Shown here: one piece after another, positions 24,974 through 33,926 of the stretch
How positions within the stretch are numbered: the first letter of the stretch is position 1
How the letters are laid out: every line of letters starts with the position of its first letter
NCBI GenBank assembly: GCA_029945725.1
Contig: JAQSDB010000008.1
Location: 186,001-250,000 of the forward strand
DNA length: 64,000 nucleotides
Reading direction: 5' to 3'
From: a bacterium
Lineage (GTDB): Bacteria; Pseudomonadota; Gammaproteobacteria; Pseudomonadales; Moraxellaceae
The notes under the pieces: generated by a model
Told to the model about the DNA's origin: nothing
The model's database searches: none
The model's input: only the letters and a program-made list of their open reading frames with translations
Made by a program: the position numbers and the translations under genes

Positions 24974-26479
24974 TCACTTGCCCAGTTGCAGGGACAGGTG
25001 CCCGTCGACAATCACATAAGCCAGCAAGCGCTCCTGCGTGAAATACAGGGCCTGCGGACGCACGCGCGTAACGCCGGCCTTCAGCACAAAGCCCTGACCA
25101 ACCTCCTGCTGGTAGTCACGAAAATCCTTGAGCGCCTCGGCCAGATCATCGTCAAAGCGAAAGCGGGCCTTTTGCTGCAGGGTGTCGCGGAAGGAACTGC
25201 CCAGCAGCCAGTTGGCCGACTTCACGAGAAAGTCCCGGCTGCCCAGCGAGTAGCTCAGGCTGTCGAAATGCACTTCATTTTTTTCCACATCGAAAACCGG
25301 CTTGCCCAGCAGAAAAATCTCGGCCTGCACCGGCTGGCTCAGGGTGAGGCCCAGCACGGCCTTGTCTTCGCTGCCATACAGGCGGATAGCCTCCACCTGC
25401 ACCACACGTCCATTCACCGTCATCGGCTTTTTCGCCAGCTTCTGGTTCAGCAAGGCCTCGGCCTCGCGCAGCGCAATATCGCCGCGTATGGCCAGATGCA
25501 TGCTGTCGCCACTGATGCCGTGCTCGGGAACCGGCACCGGCGGCACCACCAGCACCGGCCTCGGGCCTGTCACCACTTCCGGATGTGCACGCACCAGCAC
25601 ACCGGTGCTGACATAGCGCCCGTTGCCGACAATGTCCGCAAAGGCAACGCTGGTGGGGTGCGGCAGCAGCCAGACACCGGGCTGGATTTCACGCGGCGCA
25701 TTCAGTTCCGGCCACGCCTTCGCCAGCTGGGTACGCACGCTCACCTGATGCAGGCCGCTGAACACGGCGTCCTGCAGGCTTTCCTGCAGCTTTTCGCGCA
25801 GCACCGGCAGATTGAGCAGGGACTCCACATTCAGGTTGAACGCGGTGATGTTGCAGGGCCGCAGCCATTTCACGGCATAAGGTTTTGGCGTGATCACCAG
25901 ATCACCCGTCGGCCCGCGGTTCACATAGCCACTGAGCGTGAAGTCGAGGCGCGGCATGGCCTCGTTGACGCCACAACTGGCGACACCGAATTGCGCGATG
26001 GACGACTTGAAGCGCGTGCTGACCGAGAACTCGATCCGCGCCGTCACGGTGAACTGGTTGCCGGTCATGCTCATGGCGAGATCACGCACAAAAACCTGAT
26101 GGCTGATAACCGTTTCCACCGGTGCCGTGTAATCCACGGCAATGGCCCTGGCGGCTTTTTTTGTCAGGCAGTTGAGCTCGGTGACACTGCAGGTTCCCGG
26201 CTCCAGCGGCGTATTGCGGCCCGCGGGATTCAGGCTCACCCGCAACACCTGGGACTGGCTGCCGGCCAGCACCGGGCTGGGTAATTGCCGCAGCAGCTCA
26301 ACACGCAACTGCTCCAGATCCACCGTGACCGGCATGCTGATGACCGACGTCTCGACCGGTGGTGGCACGGCAGGAAGGGGATTATTCGGAGGCGCCTTGG
26401 GACTGGAGGCGCAGCCTGCCAGACCCAGAAAAAGGCAGAGGGACACGGGCAACAATAAACGCATGGGCAAGGACATCAT
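24974..26479 (-). CDS. DUF4403 family lipoprotein
   Basis: A 501-residue predicted lipoprotein with lipobox LAGC (about residues 20-23). The mature protein is beta-rich. It carries repeated tubular lipid-binding-like segments typical of DUF4403 (GVWLLPHPTSVAFADI mid-protein; VFDVEKNEVHFDSLSYSLGS late). Biochemical function is unknown; envelope lipid binding has been suggested for the fold. No clear ribosome site precedes 26479, and the ATG at 26464 is an alternative that also keeps the signal peptide. It stands alone, convergent with the kinase gene. Confidence 0.82.
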   Translation of the reverse strand: MMSLPMRLLLPVSLCLFLGLAGCASSPKAPPNNPLPAVPPPVETSVISMPVTVDLEQLRVELLRQLPSPVLAGSQSQVLRVSLNPAGRNTPLEPGTCSVTELNCLTKKAARAIAVDYTAPVETVISHQVFVRDLAMSMTGNQFTVTARIEFSVSTRFKSSIAQFGVASCGVNEAMPRLDFTLSGYVNRGPTGDLVITPKPYAVKWLRPCNITAFNLNVESLLNLPVLREKLQESLQDAVFSGLHQVSVRTQLAKAWPELNAPREIQPGVWLLPHPTSVAFADIVGNGRYVSTGVLVRAHPEVVTGPRPVLVVPPVPVPEHGISGDSMHLAIRGDIALREAEALLNQKLAKKPMTVNGRVVQVEAIRLYGSEDKAVLGLTLSQPVQAEIFLLGKPVFDVEKNEVHFDSLSYSLGSRDFLVKSANWLLGSSFRDTLQQKARFRFDDDLAEALKDFRDYQQEVGQGFVLKAGVTRVRPQALYFTQERLLAYVIVDGHLSLQLGK

Positions 26480-26724
26480 GTTGAAAAAGCCGGCGAAGCA
26501 GCAACGCCTGTAAAGTCCGGCATTATAGGAAAATCACGCCCCGGCACCATGCGCCTTAAGCAAGCGGATGTTTCCGTATGCCTGGCGGGAGCATTCATGA
26601 CGGCCGTCTTTTCATCGCCGCCCGGGCCAGTGACTAACAAGTCAAAACCTGCCAGTCTCGACCCGCCCTACACAAAGCCGGTGGCACTTCCTGCCTTTTC
26701 CCGGCCCTCATCAGGAGAATCGTC

Positions 26725-27978
26725 ATGATTGAATGGAATGAACAGCAACGCATGATTCGCGACATGGTGCGCGGCTTTGTTGAAAAGGAAGTCGTGCCGC
26801 AGCTGGACGCCATTGAATACGAAGGCGTGCCGCCCTACGCCATCCTGCGCAAGATGCTGCAAACCTTCGGCATGGACGCGATGGCAAAGATGGAGTTCGA
26901 CAAGCAGATTGCGCGCGAAGAAGCACTCGCCCGCGGTGAAGCCGCGCCTGAAAAAGAAAAGAAGGAAGGCTTCAATGCCGCCGCTGCCGAACAGGCCGCC
27001 ATGCGCATGATTCCGATCATCGAGATCTGCCGCCATGCCCAGGGCCTCGTCACTGCCATGGGCGTTTCCATGGGCCTCGCCGGCGGCGCCATCATGAGCA
27101 AGGGCACGCTGGAACAGAAAAAGCGCTGGGCCCTGCCGCTGCTGACGCTGGAGAAAATCGGTGCCTGGGCCATTTCCGAACCCAACTCCGGCTCCGATGC
27201 CTTCGGCCAGATGAAAACCCTGGCCAAACGCGATACTGATACCGCCAATGCGGGCGGCTATGTCATCAACGGCGCCAAAACCTGGATCACCAACGGCCCC
27301 TATGCCGACCACATCATCCTGATCTGCAAGCTTGATGAAGACGGTGTGGCACCGGCCGACCGCAAGATCGTGTCCTTCATTCTCGACAAGGGCATGCCCG
27401 GCCTTGAACAAAGCAAACCGTTCAAGAAGATGGGCATCAACTCATCACCCACGGGCGAGCTCTTTTTAAGTGACGTGAAGGTGGGCGCTGATCGCCTGCT
27501 CGGCGGCAGTGAAACCGCTTATGGCCGTGCCGGTGCCAAATCGACCTTCATGCAGGAGCGCGCCGGTGTCGCCGCCATGGCGCTGGCCATGGTCGAACGC
27601 TCGCTGGAGCTGTGCGTGGAATACGCGAAAACCCGCGTGCAGTTCGGTCAGCCCATCGGTAACAACCAGCTCATCCAGCTCAAGCTGGCGAAAATGGAAG
27701 TGGCGCGCACCAATCTGCAGAACATGATCTTCCGTTATATCGAGCTGGTCGGCTGGGGCAAGCAGATGACGCTGGCCGAAGCCAGTGCCATGAAGCTTTA
27801 TGCCGCGCAGGCCTGCATGGAAGTCACCACCGAAGCCGTGCAGGTTTTCGGCGGCATGGGCTATATGCGCGAAGCCCGCGTCGAGCAGCTGATGCGTGAC
27901 GCCAAGATCCTGCAGATTTATGCCGGCACGGATGAAATGCAGGTCATCGCCATCGCCCGGGACCTGTTGTCGCGCTAG
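26725..27978 (+). CDS. Acyl-CoA dehydrogenase with isovaleryl-type placement of the catalytic glutamate
   Basis: A 417-residue FAD enzyme expected to introduce an alpha-beta double bond into an acyl-CoA. The family stretch GAWAISEPNSGSDAFG (146-161), the FAD-side WITNGPYADH (187-196) and the helical C-terminal domain (TRVQFGQPIGNNQLIQLKLA) are present. At the usual catalytic position (YEGT) the sequence reads YAGT, with Ala400. A Glu278 sits in helix G (MQERAGVAAM), where isovaleryl- and long-chain enzymes carry their base. AGGAG precedes the ATG. An acidic/lysine-rich insert (about 70-85) is unusual. Substrate unknown. Confidence 0.9.
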   Translation: MIEWNEQQRMIRDMVRGFVEKEVVPQLDAIEYEGVPPYAILRKMLQTFGMDAMAKMEFDKQIAREEALARGEAAPEKEKKEGFNAAAAEQAAMRMIPIIEICRHAQGLVTAMGVSMGLAGGAIMSKGTLEQKKRWALPLLTLEKIGAWAISEPNSGSDAFGQMKTLAKRDTDTANAGGYVINGAKTWITNGPYADHIILICKLDEDGVAPADRKIVSFILDKGMPGLEQSKPFKKMGINSSPTGELFLSDVKVGADRLLGGSETAYGRAGAKSTFMQERAGVAAMALAMVERSLELCVEYAKTRVQFGQPIGNNQLIQLKLAKMEVARTNLQNMIFRYIELVGWGKQMTLAEASAMKLYAAQACMEVTTEAVQVFGGMGYMREARVEQLMRDAKILQIYAGTDEMQVIAIARDLLSR

Positions 27979-28072
27979 GCACCTCACGTCCCTGCCAACA
28001 TCATTGCTGCCGGCCCCGGCAGCCCGGCCGCACGAGCCTGCTTTTGTCCGCCACAAGCCGGCCTCATGCCGT

Positions 28073-28148
28073 TATACTGGCGGCCAGACAACATCCTTCA
28101 AGCGACGCCTCCCGAACGGCGGCGTCGCTTCCCTGCCCCGAGGCAGGG
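28073..28148 (+). promoter_or_regulatory. Promoter -10 and two tandem hairpins upstream of yehS
   Basis: TATACT at 28073-28078 is followed by two perfect hairpins. The first has 10-bp arms at 28100-28109/28121-28130 and the second 7-bp arms at 28131-28137/28142-28148, abutting each other. Neither is followed by a T-run. They would lie in the 5' leader of the yehS mRNA about 30 bases before its ATG, and so may affect translation or stability. No -35 at standard spacing was found. Confidence 0.4.
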
Positions 28149-28178
28149 CTGCCACACAAGCCGGCGAGACCCCCTGAA

Positions 28179-28640
28179 ATGATTACCAACGATGTCCTGC
28201 GCAGCGTGCGCTATATGCTGGATCTCAGCGATGCCCATGTCGTCAGCATCATGAAGATGGCGGATGTCGACGCCAGCCGCGAAGACGTGGCGTCATGGCT
28301 GAAAAAGGAAGACGAGGAAGGCTTTGCCGAATGTCCAGCCGTCATACTGGCGCACTTCCTCGACGGCCTCGTGATCTTCAAGCGCGGCAAGAACGAAAAT
28401 CCGCCGGCAGAACCGCCGAAGCTTTCGGTCAGCAACAACATGGTGCTGAAGAAACTGCGGGTGGCGTTCGAACTCAAGGAAGAAGACCTGCACAAGATCA
28501 TGGAAACGGCCGGCTTCAAGATTTCCAAACCGGAACTCAGCGCGCTGTTTCGCAAGGAAGGCCACAAGAACTACCGCCCCTGCGGCGACCAGTTCCTGAG
28601 AAACTTCCTGAAGGGCCTGACGCTGTGCATTCGCGGCTAG
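28179..28640 (+). CDS. yehS: YehS family protein (DUF1456)
   Basis: A 153-residue protein made of two related helical DUF1456 units: about 1-67 (NDVLRSVRYMLDLSD...VASWLKKEDEEGF) and about 84-150 (NNMVLKKLRVAFELKEED...LSALFRKEGHKNY). It is a small cytoplasmic family of unknown function, widespread in gammaproteobacteria. The start at 28179 begins the first repeat directly; an upstream in-frame codon at 28044 lies before the probable promoter. A structured leader precedes it. Confidence 0.88.
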   Translation: MITNDVLRSVRYMLDLSDAHVVSIMKMADVDASREDVASWLKKEDEEGFAECPAVILAHFLDGLVIFKRGKNENPPAEPPKLSVSNNMVLKKLRVAFELKEEDLHKIMETAGFKISKPELSALFRKEGHKNYRPCGDQFLRNFLKGLTLCIRG

Positions 28641-28725
28641 GTCACCTTTACTTTTCCGCCAGCGCACCCGACGCTTTGGCTGCACCAGCGCCCTACTAAA
28701 ACTTTCTGCCTTTACGGAATTGCCC

Positions 28726-29592
28726 ATGGCTGACATCGGCCGCTACAACACACTCAAGGTCCTGCGCCTCTCGCCCAAGGGCGCCCATCTGGAAGACCGC
28801 AACGACACCGGCGCCGCCAGCGAAATCCTGTTGCCGACGCGCTTTGTGCCGGAAGGCACCGTCGCCGGCAGCGAACTGGAAGTCTTCGTTTACATCAATG
28901 CCGAAGACCGCGTGACGGCGACCACGGCGCGACCGGCCGCGCAGGTCGGGGAAGTGGCCTGGCTGAAGATTGTTTCCGTCAACGACAACGGCGCCTTTCT
29001 CGACTGGGGCCTGCCCAAGGATTTGCTGCTGCCGCATAACGAAGTCACCTATGACCTGAAACCGCATCTGGAGCCCGGCAAGCAGATGATGGTCATGGTG
29101 TTTCAGGACGAGAAAGGCCGCGTGGCGGCTTCTGCCCGCCTTGATGACTTCATCGCCAAGGAAGGCACCGGCTTCGCCGAAGGCGAAAAAGTCTCCGTAC
29201 TGATCGGTGACCGCACTGAAATCGGCGTACGCGTCATCATCAACAACCGTTACTGGGGCATGGTGCATAGCAACGAGATTTTCCGGCCCCTGCGCAAGGG
29301 TGAAACCCTGGATGGCTACATCAAGACCATCCGCGAAGACCGCAAACTGAATGTTTCCCTGACCGCACCGGGCCAGGCCAAGGTCGACAATATTGCCGAG
29401 GGTATCCTGAAAATCCTGGACCGGCACGACGGCTTCATGGCCGTCAGCGATAAAACCGCCCCCGAAGTGATCTACAAGCTTTTCGGCATCAGCAAGAAAG
29501 TTTTCAAGCAGGCCATCGGCCGCTTGTACAAAGAGCGCTATATCCTGATTGAAAACAGCGGTATCCGGCGCATCAACAACGACAAGGCCTGA
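28726..29592 (+). CDS. cvfB: S1-like RNA-binding protein, CvfB/YitL family
   Basis: A 288-residue protein. Tandem S1-like OB-fold domains (about 3-65, 70-135 and 145-215; note GEVAWLKIVSVNDNGAFLDWGLPKDLLLP) are followed by a C-terminal winged helix (about 220-285; EVIYKLFGISKKVFKQAIGRLY). In Gram-positive bacteria CvfB binds RNA and affects virulence-gene expression; the gammaproteobacterial YitL-type role is unknown. The ATG at 28726 is preferred to the TTG at 28720. The DUF2058 gene starts about 25 bp downstream, probably in one operon. Confidence 0.88.
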   Translation: MADIGRYNTLKVLRLSPKGAHLEDRNDTGAASEILLPTRFVPEGTVAGSELEVFVYINAEDRVTATTARPAAQVGEVAWLKIVSVNDNGAFLDWGLPKDLLLPHNEVTYDLKPHLEPGKQMMVMVFQDEKGRVAASARLDDFIAKEGTGFAEGEKVSVLIGDRTEIGVRVIINNRYWGMVHSNEIFRPLRKGETLDGYIKTIREDRKLNVSLTAPGQAKVDNIAEGILKILDRHDGFMAVSDKTAPEVIYKLFGISKKVFKQAIGRLYKERYILIENSGIRRINNDKA

Positions 29593-29617
29593 TACTCAAC
29601 CGTTGCCGGAAACCACC

Positions 29618-30139
29618 ATGTCACTGAAAGACCAGCTTCTGAAAAGCGGCCTCACCAACGCCAAGAAAGCGCGCAAGGCCGAGCACGAAAAACGTCAGGA
29701 CGCGAAAAACCCCGACGCTGAAACCGCGCAGAAAATTGCCCTGCAGGCGATAGCCGAAAAGACCGAACGCGATCGCGAACTCAACCGTGTGCAGCAGCAG
29801 GAAAAGGCACACCGGGAACTGGGCGCGCAGGTGCGCCAGATGATTGCAACGCAACGTCTGCCGCGTCAGGGTGGCGACATCGCCTACCAGTTTACCGATG
29901 CCAAAAAAATCAAGAAGCTCTACGTCAATGCAGAACAGCAAGGCCAGCTGACGCGCGGCCAGATTGCCATTGTGCGTCTGGGCGAAGCCTATGAGCTGGT
30001 TCCCACCGTTGTCGCCGAGAAAATCCGGACCCGGGATGAAGCCGCGATCGTGCTGCTGAACGCCCGCGCCAGCGCTGAAGCAGCCGACGCTGATGATCCC
30101 TATGCCGATTACAGGATTCCTGACGATCTGATGTGGTGA
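29618..30139 (+). CDS. yaiL: DUF2058 family protein (YaiL-like)
   Basis: A 173-residue nucleoprotein-like protein. The N-terminal half is a highly charged coiled-coil-prone helix (SLKDQLLKSGLTNAKKARK followed by Lys/Glu/Gln-rich heptads to about residue 85). The C-terminal half is a compact domain (IAYQFTDAKKIKKLYVN...AYELVPTVVAEKI). An acidic tail (DADDPYADYRIPDDLMW) closes it. Family function is unknown. It follows the S1-like RNA-binding gene closely, which hints at a role around RNA. Confidence 0.85.
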   Translation: MSLKDQLLKSGLTNAKKARKAEHEKRQDAKNPDAETAQKIALQAIAEKTERDRELNRVQQQEKAHRELGAQVRQMIATQRLPRQGGDIAYQFTDAKKIKKLYVNAEQQGQLTRGQIAIVRLGEAYELVPTVVAEKIRTRDEAAIVLLNARASAEAADADDPYADYRIPDDLMW

Positions 30140-30394
30140 CACACCCAGGCTCAAGCTGACTCCCGTTCACACGGCATCCTGTCCCTGCACGCGCAAAACC
30201 ATCACTCCGTACCGTCAGCCCCGCTTCATCCCCGCGCCCCTCCTCTTGTCGCATACCCCTCCTGACCAAGCGGTTTTCTGCGCACATGGCGCAGCCTTGA
30301 ACTAGGCTTTCCGTGCTTCTGCCGTCAGTCCACTCCTCAAGAAATGCATTCACCGGCTGACGTTCAGCAGCCCCCATCACTGAGCAGGGAAGCC

Positions 30395-31615
30395 ATGACT
30401 GTTGCACCGGAACCCGACTACCACCGCCTGTTCGAGGCCATACCTGGCCATTACCTGGCGCTCAGCCCGGATCTGGTGATTCTGGCGGCAAGTGACGGCT
30501 TTCTGCGTGCCACCATGACCCGGCGTGACGAGATTACCGGCAAGCACCTGCTTGAGGTATTCCCGGACAATCCGGATGAACCCCTTGCCCATAGCGGGCT
30601 CAAGCTTCAGGAATCCATGAATCGCGTGCTCGCCACACACATGGCCGATTACATGCCGGTATTGCAGTTTGATGTTCGTCGTCCGCTGTCTGTGGGGGAC
30701 GGATTCGAGGAACGCTACTGGACTGTCAGCAACTACCCCGTGCTGGATGCCGATGGCAGGATCCTCTACCTCCTTAATCACGCCGAGGATGTGACAAAAT
30801 TTTTCCTGATGAAAAAGGACAGCACGGAAAAGGAAATACTGCACGAGAAAAACCGCCTGCATACCATCAACATCGAGGCCGAAGTTTATCGGCAGGCACA
30901 ACAGATAGAGGCCAGTAACCGCAAGCTTGAGCAAACCAATGCCGATTTGGAAACCTTTTCCTACTCGGTATCACATGACCTGAAAGCGCCACTGCGCGCC
31001 CTTGACGGCTTCGCCCGCCTGTTGATGGAACGGGCACCAGACCGCCTCGATAATGAAGACAACCGCCTGCTCGGCATTATCAGAAGCAGCAGCAATTCCA
31101 TGGCACGGCTGATTGATGACTTGCTGCATTTCTCCAGAATCGGCCGCAGCTCCCTTCGCCATAAAACCATCAACATGAAAAAAATGGCGGAAGAAGTATG
31201 GCGCGAATCCAGCGCAGACTACACCGGCCAGATCCGCATTGATGAACTCCCCGACGCCATAGGAGATGAAGCCCTTATCCGGCAGGTCTGGATCAATATT
31301 CTCGACAATGCCGTCAAATACAGCTCAAAAAAAGAAGCCGCCCAAATAACCATCAGCGGCACCATCAACCACACCGGAAGCCAGTATCACATCCGCGACA
31401 ACGGCGCCGGCTTTGATATGCGCCACATCGACAAGCTGTTCAATGTCTTTCAGCGCCTGCACAAACCGGATGACTTTCCCGGAACCGGCATAGGGCTGGC
31501 GATTGTCGAGCGCATCATCCGGCGCCATGGCGGCAATGTATGGGCCGAAGGCAGCCCCGGAAAGGGTGCCGGTTTTCATTTCTTCTTGCCCAAGGAAGAA
31601 GCACCACATGACTAA
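30395..31615 (+). CDS. Cytosolic PAS-domain sensor histidine kinase
   Basis: A soluble kinase of 406 residues (423 if the in-frame ATG at 30344 is used; GGGA upstream of 30395 is the better ribosome site). A PAS domain (about 10-125; YHRLFEAIPGHYLALSPD) is joined by a coiled coil to a phytochrome-type kinase core. The H-box is SVSHDLKAPLRALDGF, the N-box NILDNAVKYSS, and DNGAGFDM and GTGIGLAIV follow. No membrane helix is present. The receiver-EAL gene begins 74 bp downstream and is the likely phosphorelay partner. The 30140-30394 gap holds no other recognisable gene. Confidence 0.88.
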   Translation: MTVAPEPDYHRLFEAIPGHYLALSPDLVILAASDGFLRATMTRRDEITGKHLLEVFPDNPDEPLAHSGLKLQESMNRVLATHMADYMPVLQFDVRRPLSVGDGFEERYWTVSNYPVLDADGRILYLLNHAEDVTKFFLMKKDSTEKEILHEKNRLHTINIEAEVYRQAQQIEASNRKLEQTNADLETFSYSVSHDLKAPLRALDGFARLLMERAPDRLDNEDNRLLGIIRSSSNSMARLIDDLLHFSRIGRSSLRHKTINMKKMAEEVWRESSADYTGQIRIDELPDAIGDEALIRQVWINILDNAVKYSSKKEAAQITISGTINHTGSQYHIRDNGAGFDMRHIDKLFNVFQRLHKPDDFPGTGIGLAIVERIIRRHGGNVWAEGSPGKGAGFHFFLPKEEAPHD

Positions 31616-31689
31616 GCCGCCAACACAAGGCTCAAGGTGTACCGAACTTTTGACGGTAAAAAATACTCATGCATGAGAATGAGACATTG

Positions 31690-33810
31690 ATGAAAGCAAT
31701 ACGAATACTGCTTCTGGAAGACAGCCCTGAGGATGCCGAGCTGATACAAGCCGAGCTGATCCGGGGCGGCCTTGACATTGAAATACACAATGTCGCCTCG
31801 GAAGAGCAATTCATTACTTCACTGGTCTCCTTCAAACCGGACATCATTCTGGCGGACTATACCCTTCCCGGCCTTGATGGCATGACAGCCCTGACCATAC
31901 GCAATGAAAGGGCATGCGACACCCCTTTCATTTTCGTCACCGGATCACTGGGGGAGGAGCGCGCCATTAACACACTGAAGGCTGGCGCCACTGACTATAT
32001 CCTGAAAGACAATATGTCTCGTCTCGCCACCTCAGTGGCCCGCGCCCGACAGGAAACCGAGTACAAGAAAGAAAAAAGCCGCATTGCCACTGACCTTGAA
32101 AGAGAAAGAAAGCTGATCAGGTCGATACAGGACACGGTCAAGGCACTGATCATCGTACTCGACAGCAATGGCCGCATTCTGCACGTCAATCCCGAGGCCG
32201 AACGGGTACTCGGCTCACTGTCACCTGTCTTGATCGGATCGGTTTTCTGCAGCACTTTTATTTCAGCCGATGATGTAAAAATCACAAATCATCACATGCG
32301 CATGGCCCTGAAAAATAACCGCCAGAGTGCCAATGTCTGGCGCACACGAACCCGAAACGGTCATAGCATCATGTGGTCAACGAGCGGCATCACCACAGAG
32401 GAATGGCAAAGCAGCCGCATTTTATTGTGCGGCGTCAACATCAGTGCACAGGAAAGCGCCGAGGAAAAAGCTCACATTCTTGACAACTTTGACCGCGCCA
32501 CCGGACTACCCAACCGCAAACTTTTCCTGCAACAACTCGGTCAGTATTGCAGCGACTTCCAGAGTGACACGAACAAGAAGATCGTGGTCATGATGATAGG
32601 TTTGCCGCGCCTTCAGGAAATACAGAACAGTTGTGGCGAAGCCGTCACCAATCACTTGCTTAATGCTCTTGTGCAACGCCTGCGAACCTGGCAAAGCGAC
32701 CATGGATTACTGGCACGCGTGAGTGACAATGCATTTGCCATTGCCTTCAAGATCAACAAAGACGAACTAACGGTAGTCGTCCCGCAGATTCTGGAATCCC
32801 TGCGCCAGCCGGTCTATTTCGAAGATAAACACTTTGTGCTTCCTGCCTACGGCGGTACGGCTGTTTATTTGCGCGATGCCGATGAACCGACACTGCTTTT
32901 ACAGGCCGCAGAAACAGCACGGCAGAGTGCAGAGTCTGCAAAAGAGCAGGGTTATGTCTTTTATACATCGGTGATCTCAACAGAGGCGCAGGAACGCCTG
33001 CAGCTGGAAACCGACTTGCGTCTGGCACTGAACACCCCCAACGAGTTGCTGATGCACTATCAACCGCAAATCGACATCAACACCGGCAAGATCATCGGCC
33101 TGGAAGCACTGGTGCGCTGGCAACACCCGCGGCGGGGCCTGTTGGCCCCTGACACCTTTATTCCTGCCGCCGAAAGCTGCGGCCTCATGCGTGATCTCGG
33201 CTGGCGGGTCCTGCGCGAAACCTGTTGGCAAATAAGGGCATGGCAGCAAGCGGGACTGAATCCTCCGCTGGTGGCGATCAATCTTTCTGCCAGCCAGTTT
33301 GCGGAGCCCCTGTTGCCGGAAAACATAGCAACCATACTTCAGGAGTTCGGCCTGGACGCTTCACAAATCGAGCTGGAGCTGACCGAGTCCACCAGCATGA
33401 GCAATCCTGAAGCCACCATTCTCATCATGACGCAGCTGCGCAATCGCGGCATACGCCTGTCCATTGATGACTTTGGTACGGGTTACTCCAATCTCAGCTA
33501 TCTGAAACGCTTTCCTATTGATTGCCTGAAACTCGATCAGGCTTTTGTGCGTGACATCGCCACAGATGCCAATGATCTGGCCATCGCCGAGGCCATTATT
33601 GCCATGGCGCACAAGCTGGGACTGGAGGTCATTGCAGAAGGCGTGGAAACGGAGGAACAGCTGCTGCTGCTGGGCAAGGCCGGATGCCATACGATTCAGG
33701 GCTATTACTTCAGCCGTCCGCGCCCGGGTCAGGAGTGTGCCGGCATGCTCAGCCAGCATTTCAGCATGCCGGACACCGTGAAAAACCTGCGTGGCGCTGC
33801 AGGTTCATAA
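31690..33810 (+). CDS. Receiver-PAS-degenerate GGDEF-EAL cyclic-di-GMP phosphodiesterase
   Basis: A 706-residue modular regulator. A receiver (about 1-120; phospho-acceptor Asp56 in ADYTLPGLDG) is followed by a PAS domain (about 145-260). A GGDEF-like domain (about 275-430) reads SDNAF at the signature, so it cannot be a cyclase. The EAL phosphodiesterase domain (about 445-690) keeps EALVRW, the NLS, ELTES, DDFGTGYSNL and EGVET motifs needed for catalysis. The start at 31690 places the receiver at the N-terminus; 31669 is an alternative. It is expected to lower c-di-GMP when phosphorylated by the kinase encoded upstream. Confidence 0.9.
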   Translation: MKAIRILLLEDSPEDAELIQAELIRGGLDIEIHNVASEEQFITSLVSFKPDIILADYTLPGLDGMTALTIRNERACDTPFIFVTGSLGEERAINTLKAGATDYILKDNMSRLATSVARARQETEYKKEKSRIATDLERERKLIRSIQDTVKALIIVLDSNGRILHVNPEAERVLGSLSPVLIGSVFCSTFISADDVKITNHHMRMALKNNRQSANVWRTRTRNGHSIMWSTSGITTEEWQSSRILLCGVNISAQESAEEKAHILDNFDRATGLPNRKLFLQQLGQYCSDFQSDTNKKIVVMMIGLPRLQEIQNSCGEAVTNHLLNALVQRLRTWQSDHGLLARVSDNAFAIAFKINKDELTVVVPQILESLRQPVYFEDKHFVLPAYGGTAVYLRDADEPTLLLQAAETARQSAESAKEQGYVFYTSVISTEAQERLQLETDLRLALNTPNELLMHYQPQIDINTGKIIGLEALVRWQHPRRGLLAPDTFIPAAESCGLMRDLGWRVLRETCWQIRAWQQAGLNPPLVAINLSASQFAEPLLPENIATILQEFGLDASQIELELTESTSMSNPEATILIMTQLRNRGIRLSIDDFGTGYSNLSYLKRFPIDCLKLDQAFVRDIATDANDLAIAEAIIAMAHKLGLEVIAEGVETEEQLLLLGKAGCHTIQGYYFSRPRPGQECAGMLSQHFSMPDTVKNLRGAAGS

Positions 33811-33926
33811 GGAAAAACATCCACCCGCCAGACGCGCAGGCAGCCTCGCCGCCGTCTGGAGTACTGCATGGAAACAACCGTTATCCTTGCCCGGCCAGAA
33901 TATTTTTGATCTGAACGGCAGGAAAC

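Noticed and set aside
24986-26284. A 432-codon plus-strand frame opposite the DUF4403 gene
   Set aside because: The minus-strand product has a lipoprotein signal and family motifs, while the plus-strand frame has shadow-like composition.
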